A stretch of DNA of 64,000 nucleotides from Pseudarthrobacter cellobiosi (GCF_023913755.1 NZ_JAMXBJ010000048.1:186001-250000), one strand, 5' to 3'. Counted from the stretch's first letter, positions 38,589-47,284 are shown. Notes: generated from the sequence alone by a model not told the origin. Numbers and translations are program-made.

Positions 38589-39017
38589 TCACAGGATCCC
38601 CGGAATGGCATCGTCGGTTTCGGAGAAGGCGGTTTCCTTCTCCGCGAGGTACTCGTTCCAGGCCTGGGCATCCCAGATCTCGGCCCGGGTTCCTGCACCG
38701 ATAACGGCCAGTTCCCTGCCGAGGCCTGCGTACTCCCGGAGCGCAGCCGGAATGGTTATGCGCCCCTGCTTGTCAGGTACCTCGTCCGAGGCTCCAGAGA
38801 GAAAGACGCGGATGTAGTCCCGGGCCTGCTTGGAGGAAATGGGCGCCTCCCGCATTTGCTCGTGGACACGTGCAAATTCCTGCTCACTGAAGACGTAGAT
38901 GCACCGTTCCTGTCCCCTGGTGAGAACAAGCCCGCTGGCAAGCTCCTCACGGAACTTCGCAGGGAGGATAATTCGGCCCTTTTCGTCCAGACGTGGCGAG
39001 TGTGTGCCCAGAAACAC
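38589..39017 (-). CDS. mraZ: Transcriptional regulator MraZ
   Basis: The head gene of the dcw cluster and its DNA-binding regulator. The 142-residue protein contains two SpoVT/AbrB-like half-domains: [25 protein letters not shown] (2-26) and a second with [25 protein letters not shown]. Each shows the D-x-K/Q-G-R-I-x-I/L-P-A motif. MraZ forms a ring-like multimer and binds repeated boxes upstream of itself. The start is GTG at 39017. Three GTGG repeats with exact 10-bp spacing lie about 70-90 bp upstream. Confidence 0.96.
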   Translation of the reverse strand: MFLGTHSPRLDEKGRIILPAKFREELASGLVLTRGQERCIYVFSEQEFARVHEQMREAPISSKQARDYIRVFLSGASDEVPDKQGRITIPAALREYAGLGRELAVIGAGTRAEIWDAQAWNEYLAEKETAFSETDDAIPGIL

Positions 39018-39084
39018 TGGCCCACCGCCTGTCTGCCGTCAGGAACTGCACATCCCCTGTGTTGCAACTACCCTCTTATGTCCT

Positions 39085-39108
39085 CCACATTACTCCACTT
39101 TCCACCAC
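39085..39108 (-). promoter_or_regulatory. MraZ-box-like direct repeats upstream of mraZ
   Basis: On the minus strand GTGG occurs three times with a 10-bp period (its complement CCAC at 39085, 39095 and 39105), in the context GTGGTGGAAA, GTGGAGTAAT, GTGGAGGACA. One repeat per helical turn on one face matches how the MraZ ring reads tandem boxes in other bacteria. Confidence 0.65.
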
Positions 39109-39366
39109 AGTCAACGCAAATCAGGCCAATATTCCCCCATTTCAGGCCTTCGTCCCCCAAATGGCGCGGGAGCAGGCGGTGGATGGAAGTGGAGGGCCCG
39201 GCGCCGTTTCGGCGCAAACCATAACTGCCCGACGGCGGTGCCAGGCCGCCGTCGGGCTCTCATCTGATGCCGGCGGCGGATCCGCGGTCCCCGGGCTCCC
39301 CAACCACGTAGGAGTAGGTGCCGGTTTGAGCGCTCAAACAGACCCCTAGCGCTACCTGCCTCCGGG
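39109..39366. other. Intergenic region upstream of the dcw cluster
   Basis: About 260 bp without a gene. 39109-39160 is AT-richer than the surroundings and should carry the mraZ promoter; the remainder is GC-rich. I see no further hairpin, repeat or credible reading frame. Confidence 0.4.
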
Positions 39367-39403
39367 TTAAAAGCAGAAGACCCGCCGGGGCGGGTCTTCT
39401 GCT
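39367..39403 (-). terminator. Terminator downstream of the DUF3040 gene
   Basis: A perfect 13-bp stem (AGCAGAAGACCCG and its complement) with a six-base loop; on the minus strand it is followed by TTTTAA. It isolates the dcw promoter region from transcription of the gene at 39482-39856. Confidence 0.82.
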
Positions 39404-39481
39404 GCGGTCATCCTGACCGAGGGGAGGGAAATGGAGGACGGCACGGCCTATCGCCGTGGAACCGTTCCTGCTGGCGCTGCC

Positions 39482-39856
39482 TTAGGATTCGTCGCGGCGA
39501 CGCTCGTCCCAGCGTTCTTCCAGGCTGGACATAAAGGAACTCCGGGGCTTCCCGGACTTACCAGTGCCAGGTGCGGAGCGCTGCTTGCCGCCGGACGCGT
39601 TACGCATTGTGGCGAAGTACACACCCGCGCCCATAACCACGAAGCCCAGGACACCGACGAAGATGTTCTGGACTGTAACGCCGACCAGGAGCAGGGCGAT
39701 CCCCGCGAGGGCGCAGAGCACCCCAATCACGATGTGACGGGTGGACCACGTTCGTCCAGGGTCCGAACCCATGGAATTCGCGAACTTCGGATCGTCCTCG
39801 TGCAGCTGCTTCTCCAGCTGCTCCAGCAGCTTCTGTTCGTGCTCCGAGAGCGGCAT
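39482..39856 (-). CDS. DUF3040 membrane protein
   Basis: A 124-residue actinobacterial protein of unknown function. It begins MPLSEHEQKLLEQLEKQLHEDDPKFA, the diagnostic DUF3040 N-terminal helix. Two adjacent membrane helices follow (HIVIGVLCALAGIALLLVGV and NIFVGVLGFVVMGAGVYFA), then a basic Ser/Gly/Lys/Arg tail ending ERWDERRRDES. The start ATG at 39856 has a perfect AAGGAGGT seven bases upstream, so longer frames reaching 39988 are rejected. In actinobacteria this gene is commonly found next to mraZ or dinB, as here. It has its own terminator at 39367-39403. Confidence 0.88.
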   Translation of the reverse strand: MPLSEHEQKLLEQLEKQLHEDDPKFANSMGSDPGRTWSTRHIVIGVLCALAGIALLLVGVTVQNIFVGVLGFVVMGAGVYFATMRNASGGKQRSAPGTGKSGKPRSSFMSSLEERWDERRRDES

Positions 39857-40027
39857 CACGACCTCCTTAAGTAGGCCAACGTCCGGGCTGGTCCCATCCC
39901 GTACTACTGCTCCGATAACGACCGACATGCCCGGGAGGTTCCCGCCCCGCCGACGATGGCGGAAGGCGAACACCGGCATGCGGGCCATTGGAACTGCAGC
40001 ATGTCCAAGAAGTCCGGCAATAACTGA

Positions 40028-40053
40028 AAACTATGTACATATAAGGATAGTTT
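40028..40053. repeat. AT-rich inverted repeat in the DUF3040/dinB gap
   Basis: AAACTAT (40028-40034) and ATAGTTT (40047-40053) flank a 12-bp AT-rich centre. It lies about 170 bp upstream of the DUF3040 start and stands out in a GC-rich context. It may overlap the DUF3040 promoter or be an operator. The remainder of 39857-40120 shows nothing recognisable. Confidence 0.5.
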
Positions 40054-40120
40054 GTCAGGGGCCGTTCTGAAAGACGGCCATCACCTCCCTGAAACTCGCA
40101 GGAAAGGTGCCGGCGCCCTG

Positions 40121-41344
40121 CTAAGACCCGTTTCCGGAATCCAGCAGACTGGCGGGGAGGACGGATTTGCTTCCGAATTTTCGGCTGACCTCGTCCAGGG
40201 CCTGTTCTGCTGCCCGCCAGTTGTCATCCCGGCGGTCAAGGCTCAGCTGAAGGGACGTGTGGGCGGTGGCTTCGAGCTGCTCGGCCCGGATGCCAACAAG
40301 CCGCACTGTCATGGGACGGCTCCCCAATGATTCCAGGAGCTGGATGGCCACGGCATAAATCAGCTGGGCGCTGTCCACGGGTGTGTGCACAGTGCGGCTC
40401 CTGGTGATGGTGGAAAAGTCGGCGTAGCGGAGCTTCAACGCCACCGTCCGTGCCACCATCCCCGAACTCCGCAGCCGTCCTGCCGTCCGGTGGGAAAGCC
40501 GCAGCAATTCCCGGGCGATCAGCCCGTCATCGCCTGTGTCCACGGCGAACGTCTCCTCAGCCCCGATGCTCTTCTCGAGCCTCACGGGGGTCACGGGCCG
40601 CGGATCGATCCCCCACGACAACCGGTACACGTGCTCACCCGTGGCACCCAGCATTTTCTTCAGGGAGGACACCGGCGTGGCCGCCACGTCCGCCACCGTC
40701 CGGATGCCCATCCGGGCAAGGACCTCCGTAGTCTTCGCGCCGATTCCCCACAAGGCCCCGACGGGCAGGCTGTGGAGGTAGGGCACTGTCTCGTCGGGTC
40801 CAATCAGCAACAGTCCGTCCGGCTTGCAACGCGTGGAAGCAATCTTGGCTACGAACTTACTGGCTGCAATGCCCACGGAGGCCGTAATGCCCAGTTCGGC
40901 AGCCACCCGGCGTCGGATCAATTCACCGATGACGCGTGGGGGTCCCAACCGGCGGATGGCGCCGCCGACGTCCAGGAAGGCTTCGTCCACGCTCAGCGGT
41001 TCCACCAGATCGGTGATGGACTCGAAGATTTCCATCAGCTGGGCGGAAACCTCGTAGTACAGCTTGTGGCGCGGTTCAATGATGACCGATTTGGGGCACA
41101 TCCTGGCGGCGACCACCATGGGCATGGCGGACTTCACCCCGAACGCGCGTGCTTCATACGACGCCGAGAGGACCACGGAGCGGTCCGCGGGAAATCCAAC
41201 GATTACCGGTTTGCCGCGGAGTTCCGGCCGCGTGCGAAGCTCCACGGAGACGAAGAAGGCGTCCATGTCCACGTGCATGATGCAGTTACGCCGGAGCTCA
41301 CGAAGACCCGCTTCGGTGTACTGGTTGTTCCGCTCAGGCCCCAC
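40121..41344 (-). CDS. dinB: DNA polymerase IV (Y-family)
   Basis: An error-prone translesion polymerase, 407 residues. Palm motif IMHVDMDAFFVSVE (about 22-35), with catalytic Asp, GKPVIVGFPADRSVVLSASYEARAFGVKSAMPM (fingers), the second catalytic motif LVEPLSVDEAFLDVGG, helix-hairpin-helix thumb (LPVGALWGIGAKTTEVLARMGIRTVADVA), and little-finger domain. The C-terminus lacks a clear QLxLF-type beta-clamp peptide; LQLSLD near residue 375 might serve. Start is GTG at 41344, immediately divergent from the lipoprotein gene. Confidence 0.94.
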   Translation of the reverse strand: MGPERNNQYTEAGLRELRRNCIMHVDMDAFFVSVELRTRPELRGKPVIVGFPADRSVVLSASYEARAFGVKSAMPMVVAARMCPKSVIIEPRHKLYYEVSAQLMEIFESITDLVEPLSVDEAFLDVGGAIRRLGPPRVIGELIRRRVAAELGITASVGIAASKFVAKIASTRCKPDGLLLIGPDETVPYLHSLPVGALWGIGAKTTEVLARMGIRTVADVAATPVSSLKKMLGATGEHVYRLSWGIDPRPVTPVRLEKSIGAEETFAVDTGDDGLIARELLRLSHRTAGRLRSSGMVARTVALKLRYADFSTITRSRTVHTPVDSAQLIYAVAIQLLESLGSRPMTVRLVGIRAEQLEATAHTSLQLSLDRRDDNWRAAEQALDEVSRKFGSKSVLPASLLDSGNGS

Positions 41345-41418
41345 ACCGGCAATTGTATCGGTTGGTACTGACTAAACTGGAGGCTGAATCCGGCATCAAC
41401 ACCAGGAGGACAGTCCCT

Positions 41419-41946
41419 GTGACCGTCATGAGAAGTCTTAAGCCAACAGGATTAGCGGCACTGGCCGCGGGCGCAATACTGGCCCTCGCCGCCTGCAGCC
41501 CCGCGGAGCCCGGAGTGACGTCATCCTCCTCATTTACATCCGCACCAGCGTCGGACAGCGCCAGCATTACCGCCTCCGCCAGTCCGACGGCGTCGCCCGG
41601 AACGTCCGCCACTGTGGGGACAATCGTTGCAGGGTTCCCGGAAACGCTGCTTCCCCTGATGCCCGGCGCCACGGTGGTTTCGAGCAGCTTTGACAAGACA
41701 TCAACGCCCGCCACCGCGGCACTCGTGGCCAGCATCAACGCCCCGACTGCCGCCGTCGTGGATTTCTACACCAAGCACCTGGAGGGGCAGGGATTCAAAG
41801 CCGTCCCCGGCGACGCTGTGGGCGCCGTTGCTTCCAAGGATTTCGTCCGGAACGAGTCCGAGACGGTCAACATCGCCGCCGTGGAAGCGGCCGGTGTCTC
41901 GACGTTCACCATCGGCGCCAACGTGGCTGCTGAGTCAGCCAAGTGA
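41419..41946 (+). CDS. Putative lipoprotein
   Basis: A 175-residue secreted protein with a type II signal peptide: hydrophobic stretch GLAALAAGAILALAACS with lipobox LAAC, so Cys is acylated after LspA cleavage. A Ser/Thr/Ala-rich linker follows (about 30-65). A compact domain with VVDFYTKHLEGQGFKAVPGDAVG comes next, a pattern seen in small actinobacterial lipoproteins of unknown role. Start is GTG at 41419, with AGGAGG nine bases upstream; an ATG three codons later is the alternative. Its stop overlaps the GTG of the polyprenyl synthase gene, so both are coupled. Confidence 0.85.
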   Translation: MTVMRSLKPTGLAALAAGAILALAACSPAEPGVTSSSSFTSAPASDSASITASASPTASPGTSATVGTIVAGFPETLLPLMPGATVVSSSFDKTSTPATAALVASINAPTAAVVDFYTKHLEGQGFKAVPGDAVGAVASKDFVRNESETVNIAAVEAAGVSTFTIGANVAAESAK

Positions 41947-43037
41947 GCGTTTCGGAGCAGTTAAGGATTGAGCAGACTGAATTCGTCGCCGCCGTTGCCG
42001 GTGAGCTGACAGACTTCCTCACCACGCGGCAATCCCTGATGGCCGCCATTTCACCCGATATCGATCCCATTATGGGTTCCATTTCCAACCTGGTGACCGG
42101 CGGCAAAAGGCTCCGCGCGCTTATGTGTTATTGGGGGTGGCGCGGCGCGGGCGGCGAGCCGTCGGCCCAGGAAATCGTGACGGCGGGATCGGCCCTGGAG
42201 CTTTTCCAGGCAGCTGCCCTGATCCATGACGACATCATTGACCGCTCGGACACGCGGCGGGGCGGCCCCAGCGTGCATCGCCGCTTCAGCCAGCTGCACC
42301 ACGCGCAGGGCTGGGCGCTGGACAGCGAGCGGTTTGGGCATGCAGCCGCGATCCTCACCGGGGATCTTTGCCTCTCGTTCAGCGAGGAGGCCTTCACGGA
42401 CATCGGCGCACAGGCGGCTGCAGGCAGCAGGGCTCGGCTGATCTTCAACCTCATGCGTGCCGAGGTGATGGCGGGGCAGTATCTTGACATCCTGGAGGAA
42501 GTGGCCGGTCCTGTCCGGGACCGGGCCGGAGCAGTGACGCGGGCACAGTCCATCATCAGGTTCAAGTCCGCCAAATATTCAACTGAGCACCCGCTGGCGC
42601 TTGGCGGCGCCTTGGCGGACGCGCCGGACGAGTTGCTCCGGGGCTACTCGGCCTTCGCGTTGCCGCTGGGCGAGGCGTTCCAACTGCGCGACGACGTCCT
42701 GGGCGTCTTTGGGGACCCTGTCACTACGGGCAAGCCGGCAGGTGACGATCTCCGCGAAGGCAAGCGGACCGTACTCATTGCCCTCGCGCTGGGCCAGGCA
42801 TCTACCGCAGAATCGGCGTTTATCGATGCGAAGCTGGGCAGCCCTGACCTGGGCGACGCCGATGTGGCCGAGATCCGCCGGATCATCGAACAGTCGGGGG
42901 CGCTTCAGGCCACTGAAGTGCTGATCAACGAATTTGGCGCCGCGGCGTATGATGCGCTGGAACAGCTACCGCTGGAAGAACTGCCCAAGACCGCCCTGCG
43001 GAAGCTGGCGGAAGCGACGGTCAGCCGCGCATCCTGA
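41943..43037 (+). CDS. Polyprenyl (geranylgeranyl-type) diphosphate synthase
   Basis: Chain-elongates isoprenyl diphosphates for carotenoid, menaquinone or other lipids. 364 residues with the all-helical trans-prenyltransferase motifs: GGKRLRALMCYWGW (about 53-66), first Asp-rich motif LIHDDIIDRSDTRRG (DDIID 96-100), and second Asp-rich region FQLRDDVLGVFGD followed by KPAGDDLREGKRT. It resembles the IdsA/IdsA2 group. Product length cannot be read reliably; residues before the first DDxxD are Phe/Gln/Ala-Ala rather than bulky pairs. GTG start at 41943 overlaps the preceding stop as GTGA. Converges with the Rv2175c-like gene. Confidence 0.92.
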   Translation: MSVSEQLRIEQTEFVAAVAGELTDFLTTRQSLMAAISPDIDPIMGSISNLVTGGKRLRALMCYWGWRGAGGEPSAQEIVTAGSALELFQAAALIHDDIIDRSDTRRGGPSVHRRFSQLHHAQGWALDSERFGHAAAILTGDLCLSFSEEAFTDIGAQAAAGSRARLIFNLMRAEVMAGQYLDILEEVAGPVRDRAGAVTRAQSIIRFKSAKYSTEHPLALGGALADAPDELLRGYSAFALPLGEAFQLRDDVLGVFGDPVTTGKPAGDDLREGKRTVLIALALGQASTAESAFIDAKLGSPDLGDADVAEIRRIIEQSGALQATEVLINEFGAAAYDALEQLPLEELPKTALRKLAEATVSRAS

Positions 43038-43099
43038 CGTTGGCGCCCGTCGTCTTGGCCACGTCCGCGGGCCCGGCGCCTTCCGGGCCCTTGTGCTGC

Positions 43100-43453
43100 T
43101 TACCAGGCCAGGGTCTGGGCCCGGCGCCTGATTTCCGTCTTGCGGCCTTCCCGCAATGCATCAATCGGCCGGCCGCGGAGCGACTCGTCGGAGGTAAACA
43201 GCCAGACGATGAGGTCCTCATCGGAATAGCCGGCGTCCGCCAGGACCACAATGGTCCCTTTGAGGCTGTCGACAACCTGGCCGTCCAGGATAAACGCGGC
43301 CGGAACTGAACGTATCCGGCGCTCCCCGACCCGCAGGGCCGCCAAAGCGCGTTCATCAATAAGGCCATGGACTCTCGTAATCGAAACGTCCAACAACTGC
43401 GCGACATCCGGCAGGGGCAGCCACTCGCCCACAAGGCTTTCTACGTTACTCAC
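43100..43453 (-). CDS. Rv2175c-family DNA-binding protein
   Basis: A 117-residue winged/helix-turn-helix protein like Mycobacterium Rv2175c, a known substrate of the Ser/Thr kinase PknL. The N-terminal half has WLPLPDVAQLLDVSITRVHGLIDERALAALRVGERRIRSVPAAFI, an excisionase-like HTH. The C-terminal half GTIVVLADAGYSDEDLIVWLFTSDESLRGRPIDALREG is the Rv2175c C-terminal domain. A PASTA kinase gene lies 1.8 kb away and a polyprenyl synthase gene ends beside it, the same neighbourhood as in mycobacteria. Start GTG at 43453; no Shine-Dalgarno is evident. Confidence 0.88.
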   Translation of the reverse strand: MSNVESLVGEWLPLPDVAQLLDVSITRVHGLIDERALAALRVGERRIRSVPAAFILDGQVVDSLKGTIVVLADAGYSDEDLIVWLFTSDESLRGRPIDALREGRKTEIRRRAQTLAW

Positions 43454-43582
43454 GGATCAAGGTTGCCACGGCCGGAGCCCTGCCGCCTAGTCGGGATTGG
43501 CCGCCACTGCCGCGAATCACGCGACACTCCATAAAACTCTTCATTCTGCGTGGGGCGGAATTCTTGTGCTAAGCGAACTTTC

Positions 43583-43610
43583 GTGAGAGATTCACATAGA
43601 TCACATTTGA
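43583..43610 (+). promoter_or_regulatory. TCACAT repeats upstream of the LysM gene
   Basis: TCACAT occurs at 43592 and 43601 (9-bp period), with GTGA at 43583 opposite, in an AT-rich stretch (43560-43650) before the LysM/transglycosylase gene. Tandem TCACA-type repeats are bound by MtrA before cell-wall hydrolase genes in other actinobacteria. The assignment here is inference. Confidence 0.35.
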
Positions 43611-43693
43611 AACATCAATAACTTAAGTAACACTAGTATCAATAGTCACATCGCATCTCCCGCCCCCGGCAGTTGAAGAAGAGGATTCTTTCC

Positions 43694-45097
43694 ATGACGA
43701 CGTCCCGCTCGCCAAAGCAGCCCTCCAGGCAGAGCCTGCCCATGATTGCTGTCACCACAGCAGCGCTTCCTGCGGTTGTCCTGTCGTCGTTGGCCCTCGC
43801 CCAGCCTGCTGCCGCAGAGGCCCCTGCCCGCGCTATCCCGGCAACCCTTGCCGCCGCGATGAAGGCCCAGGCAGCCGAACCTAAAGCTGCCCTGATCCCG
43901 GCGGCCTCGGTTTCCACTACTATTCCGGCTGCCTTCCAGCCCATGCAGCCGGCGGCTCCCGCGGAATACACCATTGCCCGGGGCGACACCATCAGCGGAA
44001 TCGCCGGCAAATTCGGGCTGAACACGTACGAGGTCCTTAGGCTCAACAACCTCCAGCCGAACACCATCATCTACCCCGGCCAGAAGATCAAGCTGTCGGG
44101 CACGGGTTCCGCCCCCGCCCCGGCTCCTGCGGCCCCTGCCGCGGCCGCTCCGGCCAATGCCGGAGGCAGCTACACCGTAAAGTCCGGCGATACGCTCGGC
44201 GCCATCGCGGCCCGGCACAATGTCAGCCTGTCGGACGTTTTCAGCTGGAACGGCCTGAACATGCGCTCCATCATCTACCCCGGCCAGAAGATCAAAGTCG
44301 GCGCTGGTGCTCCCGCAGCCCCGGCTGCACCGGCTTCGGCCGTCCGGCCTTCTTCCGCTCCCGCAGCGCCGGCTCCCGCGCCTGCTCCTGCTCCTGCTGC
44401 GCCTGCTCCCGGCGGTTCATACACGATCAAGGCCGGCGACACCCTGTCAGCGATCGCCTCCCGGCACGGCGTGAAGCTCTCGGACATCCTGGCGGCCAAC
44501 CAGCTGAGCATGACTACTGTCATCTACCCCGGCAACAAGCTGGTCATTCCCGGCGCCTCCATTCAGCCCGCTTCCTCCACCCCGGTCGCCCCGGCGGCCC
44601 CCGCCGCGCCGCTGGTGCCGAGCTCCTTCCTGGGGTTCACCTACCCCGCGGCCGTTGTGAGCTCTGCCAACGAGAACAAGGCCTTGCTGAACGCCTCTCC
44701 CGTACCGTCCCGGGCCGAGATGCGCGCCATTGTGGCCGACACGGCCCGCCAGATGGGAGTTAACCCCTCCCTGGCCCTCGCCTTCGCGCACCAGGAGTCG
44801 GGCTTTGACCAGCGTGCGGTTTCACCCGCCAACGCGATCGGCACCATGCAGGTCATACCGTCCTCCGGGCAGTGGGCCTCAGACCTCGTAGGGCGGAAGC
44901 TGAACCTGCTGGACCCCTACGACAACGCAACGGCCGGCGTGGCGATCATCAAGCGGCTTATCGCCACCAGCAAGGACCTGGACACAGCAATTGCGGGGTA
45001 CTACCAGGGCCAGTACTCTGTCAGCAAATATGGCATGTACGACGACACCAAGGCCTACGTAGCTGCCATCAAGGCGCACCAGAAGAACTTCGGCTAA
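43694..45097 (+). CDS. Secreted triple-LysM lytic transglycosylase
   Basis: A peptidoglycan-remodelling exoenzyme. 467 residues: Sec signal peptide ending ALAQPAAAEA (about 37), three LysM domains (IARGDTISGIAGKFG, VKSGDTLGAIAARHN, IKAGDTLSAIASRHG, each ending IIYPGQKIK or VIYPGNKLV) separated by Pro/Ala linkers, and a C-terminal SLT domain with catalytic Glu in LALAFAHQESGFDQRAVSPANAIGTMQV and GYYQGQYSVSKYG. The ATG at 43694 has AGAGGA upstream and is preferred over a TTG at 43673. LysM modules bind GlcNAc in the wall. Adjacent to a PASTA kinase, which suggests joint wall control. Terminator at 45154-45188. Confidence 0.93.
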   Translation: MTTSRSPKQPSRQSLPMIAVTTAALPAVVLSSLALAQPAAAEAPARAIPATLAAAMKAQAAEPKAALIPAASVSTTIPAAFQPMQPAAPAEYTIARGDTISGIAGKFGLNTYEVLRLNNLQPNTIIYPGQKIKLSGTGSAPAPAPAAPAAAAPANAGGSYTVKSGDTLGAIAARHNVSLSDVFSWNGLNMRSIIYPGQKIKVGAGAPAAPAAPASAVRPSSAPAAPAPAPAPAPAAPAPGGSYTIKAGDTLSAIASRHGVKLSDILAANQLSMTTVIYPGNKLVIPGASIQPASSTPVAPAAPAAPLVPSSFLGFTYPAAVVSSANENKALLNASPVPSRAEMRAIVADTARQMGVNPSLALAFAHQESGFDQRAVSPANAIGTMQVIPSSGQWASDLVGRKLNLLDPYDNATAGVAIIKRLIATSKDLDTAIAGYYQGQYSVSKYGMYDDTKAYVAAIKAHQKNFG

Positions 45098-45153
45098 AGC
45101 CGCCGCGCCATGATTCCCCGGGCCTGCTGAAGCCGGCCCAAGGGGGTAACGAT

Positions 45154-45188
45154 AAGGGTCCGGACCGCACGTCGGTTCGGACCCTTTT
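45154..45188 (+). terminator. Terminator of the LysM transglycosylase gene
   Basis: A 14-bp stem (AAGGGTCCGGACCG with one G-U pair), loop CACGT, then TTTT. It lies 57 bases after the stop and just before the kinase gene. Confidence 0.85.
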
Positions 45189-45211
45189 CCATGCGGGATT
45201 AGGATCGTAGG

Positions 45212-47284
45212 GTGCAGGAACAAGTGTCAGACCGTCTCGTTGGAACGCTGGTGGACAACCGCTACGCCGTTCGCTCCAAACTCGCGCGCGGCGGCATGTC
45301 CACCGTATATCTGGCAACCGATCTCCGGCTGGAGCGCGATGTTGCCCTCAAGGTCCTCCATCCCCATCTCGCCACCGACGAGACGTTCCTGGACAGGCTG
45401 GGCCGCGAGGCGAAAGCCGCCGCGAAGCTGTCCCACGCCCACGTTGTGGGGGTCCTGGACCAGGGTAACGACGGCCAGACGGCCTATCTGGTGATGGAAC
45501 ACATCAAGGGTCACACCCTCCGGGACGTCATCAGATCCAAAGGTGCGCTGCCTCCCCGCCTGGCCCTAGCCCTGATTGATCCGGTAGTGCAGGGCCTCGG
45601 CGCGGCCCATGCCGCGGGGCTGATCCACCGGGACGTGAAACCGGAGAACGTCCTGATCGCCGACGACGGCCGGATCAAGATCGGCGACTTTGGACTGGCC
45701 CGTGCGGTAACGACGTCCACGAGCACCGGGACGCTGATCGGTACGGTGGGATACCTTTCCCCCGAGCTTGTGCTGGGAAAGCAGGCTGACACCCGGAGTG
45801 ATATCTATTCGGTGGGCATCATGCTCTATGAGATGCTGACCGGCCAGCAGCCGTACGACGGAGAGGTCCCCATCCAGGTTGCGTACAAGCACGTGAATGA
45901 ATCGGTCGGTCCGCCGTCGGCCTTGGTGCCTGGCCTCGCCGCCGAGGTCGATGAACTCGTCCAGTGGTGCACCGCAAACGATCCCGAGAACCGCCCGGTG
46001 GACGGCAACGCCCTGCTGCAGGAACTGCGCCACATCCGGACCAACCTCACGGACGCCGAGCTGGACCTCAGGCCGCCTGCCGCGGCCCCGGCAGGGCAGC
46101 AGAACCCCACCGAGATCATCGCCCGCACCAACAACCCCACCGCCGTGATGTCGTCCTTCTCCCGGCCGCAGCCACCGCACCCACCGCACGCTCCGCATGC
46201 CCTGTATCCGCCCGACGCCGACTACCGGCCAGGCGAACAGTTCCGGCCGGAAGCGCACTACAGGCCATATGCTCAGGACGCCGTCCCGGCAGCGATACCC
46301 CTCAGCAAACGCGCCCGCCGCAAGCTCGACAGGGAGGACGAGAAGGCAAGGTCCCGGGCTGCGGCGACACCGGTCCGGAGCCTGCGGGAGGGGAACCCGC
46401 GGCGCCGCGGCGCCCTCTGGGTGGTGGTCCTGGTCATCATCGCGTTGCTTGCCACGGGAGCCGGCTGGTTCTTCGGCATGGGTCCCGGGTCGCCGGGCAC
46501 CATTCCGGCGGTCGCCAACAAGCCGGTGGCCCAGGCCCAGCAACTGTTGAGCGAGGCGGGGTTCCAGTCGCGTACCAACGATGTCTTTGACGACGACGTT
46601 CCCTCCGGCCTCGTAGTGGGCTCCGACCCGACTGCCGGCACCGAGACCAGGAAGTTCCAGCTCGTGTCCCTGTTTGTTTCCAAGGGCCCGCAACTGTTCG
46701 AACTCCCGAAACTGACCGGCGGAACGCTCGACGATGCGAAAAATGCACTGAACCAGGCCGAAATGGCACTGGGTACCGTCACTGAACAATTTGACGACGC
46801 CGTTGCCGCCGGAGTTGTGCTCTCCCAAGACCCGGCCGCCGCGACTCCCGCACGCCACGGCACACCGGTGAATCTCCTGGTCTCCAAGGGGCCGCAGCCG
46901 ATCCCGGCTCCGTCAGTGGTGGGACTGGCGGAGGACGCCGCCGTCGACGCCATTGAGGCGGCCGGCCTCAAGGCTGATATCGCGAAGGACAAAGTCAACG
47001 ATCCCAAGGTGCCCAAGGGGTCAGTTGCCGCGCAGTCGCCCGCGACAGGCACCCTGACCAAGGGCGGCACGGTGACGCTGACCATTTCCGACGGACCCAA
47101 GCTCGTTGAAGTCCCCAGCTTCATCGGCAAACAAGCCAAAGAAGCCGAAGAAGCGCTGCGTGCGCTGGGCTTCGAGGTACGGGTGAACAATATCCTCGGC
47201 GGCTTCTTCGGCACGGTACGGGATCAGGACCCGGTGAAGAAGAAGGTGCCTGAAGGCTCCGTCGTTACCCTCACGGTGGTGTAG
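45212..47284 (+). CDS. PASTA-domain Ser/Thr protein kinase (PknL/PknB-like)
   Basis: A transmembrane kinase that senses cell-wall fragments. 690 residues: kinase domain about 18-280 with glycine loop LARGGMSTVYLA, Lys 47, HRDVKPEN (140-147), DFG (159-161) and an activation loop rich in Thr/Ser (ARAVTTSTSTGTLIGTVGYLSPE). A juxtamembrane part with a His/Pro/Tyr-rich stretch (about 319-355) and a basic segment follows, one membrane helix (about 401-421), and about four extracellular PASTA repeats. Neighbours aroG and an Rv2175c homologue point to PknL; mycobacterial PknL lacks PASTA, corynebacterial forms have them. GTG start at 45212 is close to a TAGGAT -10, so it may be leaderless. Confidence 0.93.
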   Translation: MQEQVSDRLVGTLVDNRYAVRSKLARGGMSTVYLATDLRLERDVALKVLHPHLATDETFLDRLGREAKAAAKLSHAHVVGVLDQGNDGQTAYLVMEHIKGHTLRDVIRSKGALPPRLALALIDPVVQGLGAAHAAGLIHRDVKPENVLIADDGRIKIGDFGLARAVTTSTSTGTLIGTVGYLSPELVLGKQADTRSDIYSVGIMLYEMLTGQQPYDGEVPIQVAYKHVNESVGPPSALVPGLAAEVDELVQWCTANDPENRPVDGNALLQELRHIRTNLTDAELDLRPPAAAPAGQQNPTEIIARTNNPTAVMSSFSRPQPPHPPHAPHALYPPDADYRPGEQFRPEAHYRPYAQDAVPAAIPLSKRARRKLDREDEKARSRAAATPVRSLREGNPRRRGALWVVVLVIIALLATGAGWFFGMGPGSPGTIPAVANKPVAQAQQLLSEAGFQSRTNDVFDDDVPSGLVVGSDPTAGTETRKFQLVSLFVSKGPQLFELPKLTGGTLDDAKNALNQAEMALGTVTEQFDDAVAAGVVLSQDPAAATPARHGTPVNLLVSKGPQPIPAPSVVGLAEDAAVDAIEAAGLKADIAKDKVNDPKVPKGSVAAQSPATGTLTKGGTVTLTISDGPKLVEVPSFIGKQAKEAEEALRALGFEVRVNNILGGFFGTVRDQDPVKKKVPEGSVVTLTVV

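Noticed and set aside
43454..43693. Cyclic-di-AMP (ydaO) riboswitch upstream of the LysM gene
   Set aside because: Such riboswitches precede wall hydrolase genes in some actinobacteria, but I could not trace the conserved helices or a long structured leader in these 240 bp.
45566..46858. 430-residue open frame on the minus strand
   Set aside because: Antisense to the PASTA kinase, whose kinase motifs are intact; the frame is a compositional shadow.
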